Part shown: positions 59,191 to 64,000 of the stretch, piece after piece | How positions within the stretch are numbered: the first letter of the stretch is position 1 | Layout of the letters: the number at the start of each line of letters is the position of its first letter | Assembly: GCA_934636825.1 (NCBI GenBank) | Contig: CAKUBG010000004.1 | Location: 1-64,000 of the forward strand | Length of the DNA: 64,000 nucleotides | Origin: an uncultured bacterium | Lineage (GTDB): Bacteria; Vulcanimicrobiota; Xenobia; Xenobiales; Xenobiaceae | Direction: 5' to 3' | Notes under the pieces: generated by a model | Databases searched by the model: none | What the model was told of the DNA's origin: nothing | The model's input: only the letters and a program-made list of their open reading frames with translations | Translations under genes and position numbers: made by a program

Positions 59191-60015
59191 ATGGCTGAAA
59201 AACGCACAGATACTTTCAATGAGCTGCTTGATGAGGCTACTGACAGACTGGAAGCTCAGCTTAAGTTTATGCGTCGGCAGCAAGCTTCGTTGTCTATTGT
59301 CGATGATGCCAACAAAGCAACGACTTGTCTAGTCAGCTTGGAGGCTGGTTCTTGGACAGAATTACCCTCGTCGGCTCTAACTTTGTCCTTGGAGAGCGAG
59401 CTTGCCCAGCTTGCTGCTGCTTTTTGGCAAGAGTTGGCCGACGAAGCTGAGGCCAGAGGCTTGGAATGCGCTCCTCTGAAAAAAGTGGCGGCTTCTTGGA
59501 CTGAGAAACCTTACGACTATACAAGTCCTCTTTCAGTAACTGTTGGTATATTTTGTGTAACTGTCGATTTCGCTGCCGACAGTGTTCGCTTTTCTTTGGG
59601 CGGAGTGCCTGTAGCTAAGCCTTGCACTTTGGCTCCATCTACCATCATTGAAAATTTGTGCAAAGCGGAATTGGAACTGAAAGAAAAACAGACAATCCCT
59701 CGCTTGGCTTTGATGCGTTTAGTTACGGCTGCTTTAGTTCTCTCGTCTGAGCGTACCGATTTTACTTTGGCAGAGCTTTGGCCTATTGTTCACAGTATAG
59801 GCTTGGTGGCAAGTAATTTTGGACGTCATCCCAGCAAGGCCAATGTCAGTTGCTACACCAAAGCTCAGTTTATGTACGACACTATTTCGGCTTTCCAAGA
59901 TCTAAGGCAAAAAGGAACCGAAGGCGGCGTCGTTATTCTGGAAGATTGTCCGGAGAGTGTCAGTCTCTGTAGCAAAGTCAAAATTATACGCAATGGAGCA
60001 TCCAATGGCAAATAA
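59191..60015 (+). CDS. Unknown protein A of the tandem-ATPase cluster
   Basis: 274 aa from ATG 59191, four bases after glmM; an in-frame TTG at 59161 overlaps glmM. The N-terminal 50 residues are helical (DTFNELLDEATDRLEAQLKF). A beta-like part (GIFCVTVDFAADSVRFSLGG) precedes a helical C-terminal half with FTLAELWPIVHSIGL and YTKAQFMYDTISAFQDLR. These two segments match in order those of the next protein, so the pair look like distant paralogues. No catalytic or metal motif is seen. It overlaps the next gene by 11 bases. Confidence 0.75.
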   Translation: MAEKRTDTFNELLDEATDRLEAQLKFMRRQQASLSIVDDANKATTCLVSLEAGSWTELPSSALTLSLESELAQLAAAFWQELADEAEARGLECAPLKKVAASWTEKPYDYTSPLSVTVGIFCVTVDFAADSVRFSLGGVPVAKPCTLAPSTIIENLCKAELELKEKQTIPRLALMRLVTAALVLSSERTDFTLAELWPIVHSIGLVASNFGRHPSKANVSCYTKAQFMYDTISAFQDLRQKGTEGGVVILEDCPESVSLCSKVKIIRNGASNGK

Positions 60016-60940
60016 GGGCTTCAACTCAAAATTTTCCGGCTCTTGGGAAGAAGCAGAGCTGGTTATAAGAGAAGTACGTGCCGAATCGGCTGCCGATATT
60101 GAAGCCGGTAAGGCGCTCTCAGAAGCTTTGGGGCGTTGCAAGCGCAGCCGCACCTTAGCCAATTTGGCTCGTTTGGCCAAAGCTTTCCGCCTTTGGCAAG
60201 AGCGTCGCGTCTCTGCTGCTTGGCCACTTTACAGCGAAAGGATAAACCAAGTCAAAGCTTGGGCTTTGAAGGAAGCTGAAGTCGCTTTTCGCAAGAATTT
60301 TAAGTCAAAAGCTGCTCAAAGCCGCTGGGAAGTTCGCTGCGTGGGCTCAGAGCCATTAGAATTTAAAATTGGCCCTTTTTCTGTGCGTCCTCAATTCTCC
60401 AGTGGTACTTTTAGTCTGGCTTATGCGCGGGTTTTGCTAGCTGACAATCTGCCTCTCGATTCTGATTGGCTTTTTCACACTTTAGAAGAGCAAACGGAGG
60501 CTTTTAACAAGGCCGGCTATAAGGCGCCTTTAGCTGAAGGAATATCGGCAGAAAGTGCTCAGGGGCAAGAGCTGTTTTGTCAAGAAATGTTTGCTGATAT
60601 TTGGACAGCTTATAAAATTATGTTGCGCTGTCGTCGTAAAGGTATCGGAGATCGCGTCCCTTTGCATGACATTTGGGCAATTTTAGCCGTACTCCGTCAA
60701 AATAGCGAATTTACCGAAAACGGGTCGACTTCCGCTTTTAGAGAATACTCTAGAGCTCAATTTTGTTGGGATATTGTGCGTTTACGCCGTTGTGGAGGAT
60801 TGCAACGCTGTGGTTTGCGCTTGAATCTGAGTACGGCTACTATAGGCACAACCAAAAACAAAGAGCAAGTTTTTTGGCTTGATGACGGCGTCGGCAGCGG
60901 CCAATATTATTTATCGCTTTGGTTCCAAAATAAGGAGTAA
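60005..60940 (+). CDS. Unknown protein B of the tandem-ATPase cluster, paralogue of A
   Basis: 311 aa from ATG 60005, with GGAG six bases upstream. A helical N-terminus (RSRTLANLARLAKAFRLWQERR), a beta-like stretch (LEFKIGPFSVRPQFSSGTFSLAY), then helices with VPLHDIWAILAVLRQ and YSRAQFCWDIVRLRRCGGLQ. Its layout follows protein A (LAELW/LHDIW; KAQFMYDTI/RAQFCWDIV). The function is unknown; a winged-helix-like fold would fit the C-terminal half. Five bases separate it from the first ATPase gene. Confidence 0.75.
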   Translation: MANKGFNSKFSGSWEEAELVIREVRAESAADIEAGKALSEALGRCKRSRTLANLARLAKAFRLWQERRVSAAWPLYSERINQVKAWALKEAEVAFRKNFKSKAAQSRWEVRCVGSEPLEFKIGPFSVRPQFSSGTFSLAYARVLLADNLPLDSDWLFHTLEEQTEAFNKAGYKAPLAEGISAESAQGQELFCQEMFADIWTAYKIMLRCRRKGIGDRVPLHDIWAILAVLRQNSEFTENGSTSAFREYSRAQFCWDIVRLRRCGGLQRCGLRLNLSTATIGTTKNKEQVFWLDDGVGSGQYYLSLWFQNKE

Positions 60941-60945
60941 TTGCT

Positions 60946-62223
60946 TTGCCTAACAGTTTTATGACTGAACCGGAAGCTCAGCCTTCTGAGTTTTTGGCTT
61001 CCGAAATAATTGAGCGCATGGGATCTTTGGGACTTCCTCCCGAGCATGGTATCGAGTTCGTTACTGTTGGGCTCGATGAGCCGCTGAAAATTTTAGATGA
61101 GCATTATTTAAAAGCTATGGAAAAAGGTGGTCGCGGCTCCGCTTTTAAGCTTATTCGAGGCTCTTTTGGTGCCGGAAAAACTCACTTTCTCACTTGCTTA
61201 CGCAATTTGGCTTGGAAGCGCGGTTTCTTGGCTTCTCTCACCGAGCTCTCTTTAAAGGGATGCAATTTGGGTGACGCTTCGGCTGTCTATCGAGCTTTAG
61301 CTAATGGTTTGTCTCAAGCGCCCGAAGATTATGAAAGCTTCGATAATATTTCAGGTTTTGGTAATATCATTCGTAGCTGGGCTTTAAATTTTGACGATTC
61401 ACAGGAACGTCAAAAATGGTTGGCCAAAGCCAAAATGAGCAATTTCGCCAACAACAATTACAAAATTGTCTTTCTGCGTTTTATTAAAAGCTTATGGGAA
61501 GATGAAGAAGAACTGGCTGACGCTTGCGAGATGTGGCTCTTGGGAAGCTCGACTAAAAAGCTAAAGCTGGGCATGATTACCATTCCGGAAAATATCTGTG
61601 AGCAAAACGCTTCTTCCATGTTGGCTTGCTTAGTTAAAGCGGTCACTCTGTTGGGCTTTTCCGGAATTGCTGCTCTATTCGATGAAGTTGATCGTATCGC
61701 TTCAGGTAGCAAAAGAGAAAAGAAGAACGTTGTTGACAATATGCGCCAAATTGTCGATATGTGTGGCAGCAGACGCTTGCCTGGGTTCTTCTGGGCCTTT
61801 GCCGTTCCTCCGGAATTTATTAGCGATGTTATCGCCGAATATCCGGCTTTACAGCAGCGTTTAAATAGCCCCTTACCTTTCTCTCCGGCTAGTCCTCAAG
61901 TACCTACTATCGACGTTTCCTCTTCTGAATTGAAGCCGCATGAGTTTTTCAAAGCTTTAGGCAAAAAAATTCTTCAAGTGGCTGCTATTGCTTGGAATTG
62001 GAATTATACAACCGCTATACAAGATAAAAATTTGGACGATTTAGTTACAGAATATTTATCTATGAACTTTGATGCCGGTCAACGTCGCAATTTTGTCAAG
62101 CAATGGATTGCCTTCTTGCAATCGGAATATAGCTGTGGTGAAGGCACTACCGATATTGAAGCTTTGTGTAGACAGCAAGACAGCGCAGAGGTAATGGAGA
62201 GCGAAGATTTTGCAGACTTCTAA
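60946..62223 (+). CDS. BREX-like (DUF2791-type) P-loop ATPase, first
   Basis: 425 aa from TTG 60946, with AAGGAG eight bases upstream. EFLASEIIERMGSLGLPPEHGIEFVTVG leads into LIRGSFGAGKTHFLTCLRNLA (Walker A, near residue 76), then FLASLTELSLKGCNLGDASAVYRALANGL, the pattern of BrxD/DUF2791 ATPases. Walker B is AALFDEVDRIA (near 245), followed by GFFWAFAVPPEFISDVI and a helical lid. It overlaps the second ATPase gene by 14 bases. Such ATPases occur in BREX and in TerB/helicase-linked conflict loci. Confidence 0.85.
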   Translation: MPNSFMTEPEAQPSEFLASEIIERMGSLGLPPEHGIEFVTVGLDEPLKILDEHYLKAMEKGGRGSAFKLIRGSFGAGKTHFLTCLRNLAWKRGFLASLTELSLKGCNLGDASAVYRALANGLSQAPEDYESFDNISGFGNIIRSWALNFDDSQERQKWLAKAKMSNFANNNYKIVFLRFIKSLWEDEEELADACEMWLLGSSTKKLKLGMITIPENICEQNASSMLACLVKAVTLLGFSGIAALFDEVDRIASGSKREKKNVVDNMRQIVDMCGSRRLPGFFWAFAVPPEFISDVIAEYPALQQRLNSPLPFSPASPQVPTIDVSSSELKPHEFFKALGKKILQVAAIAWNWNYTTAIQDKNLDDLVTEYLSMNFDAGQRRNFVKQWIAFLQSEYSCGEGTTDIEALCRQQDSAEVMESEDFADF

Positions 62224-63940
62224 GAGCGGGCCTGAAAATAGCGGCGCCAGAGTGCTGGTTGTCGGCGATAATGTTTCCCATGAGTGTTACGGTACCGGCA
62301 GAGTCGTGCGCCTTTTGGAAAATGGTAGCTACTTTGTCAACTTCTTTATCACTAATGCCAATCAATGTTGCCGCTTCGATGAATTGAAATATCTTTCTCC
62401 CAACGGCTCGGTTATGTCTGTAGCTCCGCCGCGTTTGCGTTTTTCCCGTTATGGGCGTCAGCTCTGGGAAGGCAGAGGACCGCGTGGTATTGACGCTTTA
62501 CCTAAGGGTGAAGAGGGACAATTTGTGGCTTTGCGCATTTTGGAAGCTATGCGCACAGGTGTAGTCGGCGAGAGAGTTGAGCTCTACACTATAGGTCGCA
62601 GCCTAGAAATGGAAATGGTCAGCTACGACTTAACCAATATCGCTGACGGAGCCGTGCGTGTCTTTTTGGGCGATTATGGCGCTGGAAAAACACATATGCT
62701 CGAGTGTATTGAGGCTAAGGCTCTGAGCAAAAAATGTTTGACAGCTCGTGTGGCTCTCAATAGCAAAGACGTTAGTCCTGGCAATCCTCAGCGCGTCTAT
62801 CGTGCTCTGATCCTCAATTTGAGTTATCCGGATCACGATGGTAAGTACGGTTTATTGCCGCTTTTTCGCGAGGCCCGTCGCCTCAACCTTATTGAAGGTT
62901 GGCTGCGCAGTGAGCGTTTTCATACCTATCTTAGCCCGGCTCTCTACTATTTTAATCGCTATTCCGAAAATTTAGAGGCTTGGGCAGGGGAGCCGGACAA
63001 GCAAGACGAGCTCAATACTCAAGAAGCTGTAGTTCGTCATATGATTGATTGGCTAGAAGGCCAAGAAGCCCGCGAGCTTACTGACAAATTTAATTTGTCT
63101 TTGCAAAAAGCTTTCCCCGGCACGCCTTCAATTTACAAGTTTCCTGCCTTAAAAGATTATCGCACTTTCGGTCATATCTACGCCAATATTTTGAGTGGCA
63201 TTTCCTATTTGGCCCGCCAAGTTGGCTATAACGGTTTGGTTTTGCTTCTCGATGAAGCAGAGATGTACAATATCCTTTCTAGCCGAGATCGCACCTACGC
63301 TGATCAATTGTTCGGTTACTATTCCGCTCTGGCTTTAGGTACTCAAAAAGTACGCAGCGTACAAAAATTCCCCCGCGGTGGTCATCTCAACCATAGAAAT
63401 ATTCCCGTCACTTACAATCCTGATGGTGGCACTTACAGAAGTGGCGTTTATTGCGTTTTTGCCATGACTATGGACAATGGCGGTGGTTTGATCACTCTTA
63501 AAGATCAGCTTAATGAGGATGCTTTTATAGAGCTTAGCCCGCTTAGTAACAGCGACTATCAGCGTTTGTGTTCTGTTATTATCGATTTGTATCGCCGAGC
63601 CTATCCCAGCTTTGTTTGTGACGATAAAGCGGCCAATTATATGGGACAAGTTGTCTATACGGCTATGGAGCGTGGAGCTATCAATGGCTCTCGTCAGTTG
63701 TTGCGTTGCATTTTGGAGCTTTTGGACTATTCGCGTTTATGTCGCGAAGATATAGGTGCCTATGTCCATGAAATGATGGAGCATATTAAACTTGGCGCCG
63801 CTGCCAACAGTATTTCTGTTCAGTCAGAAGCTGAACCTGAAGTTGAGGCTGAGGTTGATCGTGAAGCTGATGATTCTTCTGCTCAAGTTGACGACTATTC
63901 CTCAGAAGAAGAAATAGCCGACGATGATTACAATTTTTAG
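62210..63940 (+). CDS. BREX-like (DUF2791-type) P-loop ATPase, second, with N-terminal Tudor/SH3-like domain
   Basis: 576 aa from TTG 62210, with GGAG ten bases upstream. Residues about 10-65 (ARVLVVGDNVSHECYGTGRVVRLLENGSYFVNFF) resemble the Tudor/SH3-like fold that closes PcrA/UvrD-type helicases. The ATPase then follows: GQFVALRILEAMRTGVVG, Walker A FLGDYGAGKTHMLECIEA (near residue 155), ARVALNSKDVSPGNPQRVYRALILNL, Walker B LVLLLDEAEMYN (near 347). The last 45 residues are acidic and disordered. It differs enough from its neighbour to suggest an unequal pair working together on DNA or a protein complex. Confidence 0.85.
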   Translation: MQTSKSGPENSGARVLVVGDNVSHECYGTGRVVRLLENGSYFVNFFITNANQCCRFDELKYLSPNGSVMSVAPPRLRFSRYGRQLWEGRGPRGIDALPKGEEGQFVALRILEAMRTGVVGERVELYTIGRSLEMEMVSYDLTNIADGAVRVFLGDYGAGKTHMLECIEAKALSKKCLTARVALNSKDVSPGNPQRVYRALILNLSYPDHDGKYGLLPLFREARRLNLIEGWLRSERFHTYLSPALYYFNRYSENLEAWAGEPDKQDELNTQEAVVRHMIDWLEGQEARELTDKFNLSLQKAFPGTPSIYKFPALKDYRTFGHIYANILSGISYLARQVGYNGLVLLLDEAEMYNILSSRDRTYADQLFGYYSALALGTQKVRSVQKFPRGGHLNHRNIPVTYNPDGGTYRSGVYCVFAMTMDNGGGLITLKDQLNEDAFIELSPLSNSDYQRLCSVIIDLYRRAYPSFVCDDKAANYMGQVVYTAMERGAINGSRQLLRCILELLDYSRLCREDIGAYVHEMMEHIKLGAAANSISVQSEAEPEVEAEVDREADDSSAQVDDYSSEEEIADDDYNF

Positions 63941-63984
63941 AGCTCACTTAGAGCTAAATATGTGCGAAAAGAGGAGTTTAAACT

Positions 63985-64000
63985 ATGTTTTTCCCCGGCA
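63985..64000 (+). CDS. Start of the next gene in the cluster (runs off the right edge)
   Basis: ATG 63985 has GAGGAG eight bases upstream and opens with MFFPG. Only five codons are in the window, so no product can be given. In related ATPase loci a helicase often follows, but nothing here shows it. Confidence 0.6.

Overview
The window is a bacterial chromosome segment of mixed GC content. It carries the elongation genes mreBCD-mrdA, the division gene ftsZ, a Tat pathway (tatA, tatC), a c-di-AMP/amino-sugar operon (cdaA-cdaR-glmM), rho, mutS, rpsT and several ECF-type vitamin transporter genes. TTG and GTG starts are common and most genes have clear Shine-Dalgarno sites. I cannot assign a phylum: the cdaA-cdaR-glmM order and the ECF transporters recall Firmicutes-like genomes, but the Hanks kinase with eleven TPRs, the long Rho insertion, the AhcY and the many unrecognised proteins suggest a poorly sampled lineage.

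1-5.4 kb is accessory DNA. A methyltransferase with an Ala/Glu/Arg/Lys repeat tail runs off the left edge. It is followed, all on the minus strand, by a GmrSD/DUF262-type nuclease with a DUF4357 tail and a complete EcoRV-like restriction-modification pair (DNA adenine methyltransferase and endonuclease) in visibly AT-rich DNA. 5.4-8.3 kb holds a MerR-controlled redox operon (flavoprotein and iron alcohol dehydrogenase) with a textbook 19-bp-spacer MerR promoter. 8.3-14 kb holds an rRNA uracil methyltransferase, a very acidic small protein, mutS and tatAC. 14-19.5 kb holds a CofE-like membrane-anchored protein and an unusual two-gene ECF transporter (fused A-A ATPase; fused S-T membrane subunit). 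19.6-26.6 kb holds an M29 aminopeptidase, part of a histidine/formiminoglutamate pathway (hutG-like, ftcD-like, hutI), a NIF3-family protein and ahcY. 26.7-35.8 kb holds a uridine-kinase-like protein, rpsT, a cobalamin adenosyltransferase, then maf-mreB-mreC-mreD-mrdA and ftsZ.

36-43 kb holds a MacB/FtsX-type ABC pair, zinc-ribbon and membrane proteins of unknown role, and an ABC-2 type exporter split by a SPOR-like gene. 43-50 kb holds rho, a radical SAM protein, a Ser/Thr kinase-TPR protein, an Rrf2 regulator and cysK, whose divergent promoters share a 14-bp operator-like motif. 50-54 kb holds a large coiled-coil protein and an unrecognised 147-aa gene preceded by a well-formed TPP riboswitch. 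54-59 kb holds cutA, a RibU-like S component and cdaA-cdaR-glmM.

59.2-64 kb, starting four bases after glmM, holds the strongest candidate for an undescribed system: two distantly paralogous small proteins and two different BREX-like (DUF2791/BrxD-type) P-loop ATPases, one with an N-terminal Tudor/SH3-like domain, in a tightly overlapping operon that continues past the right edge.
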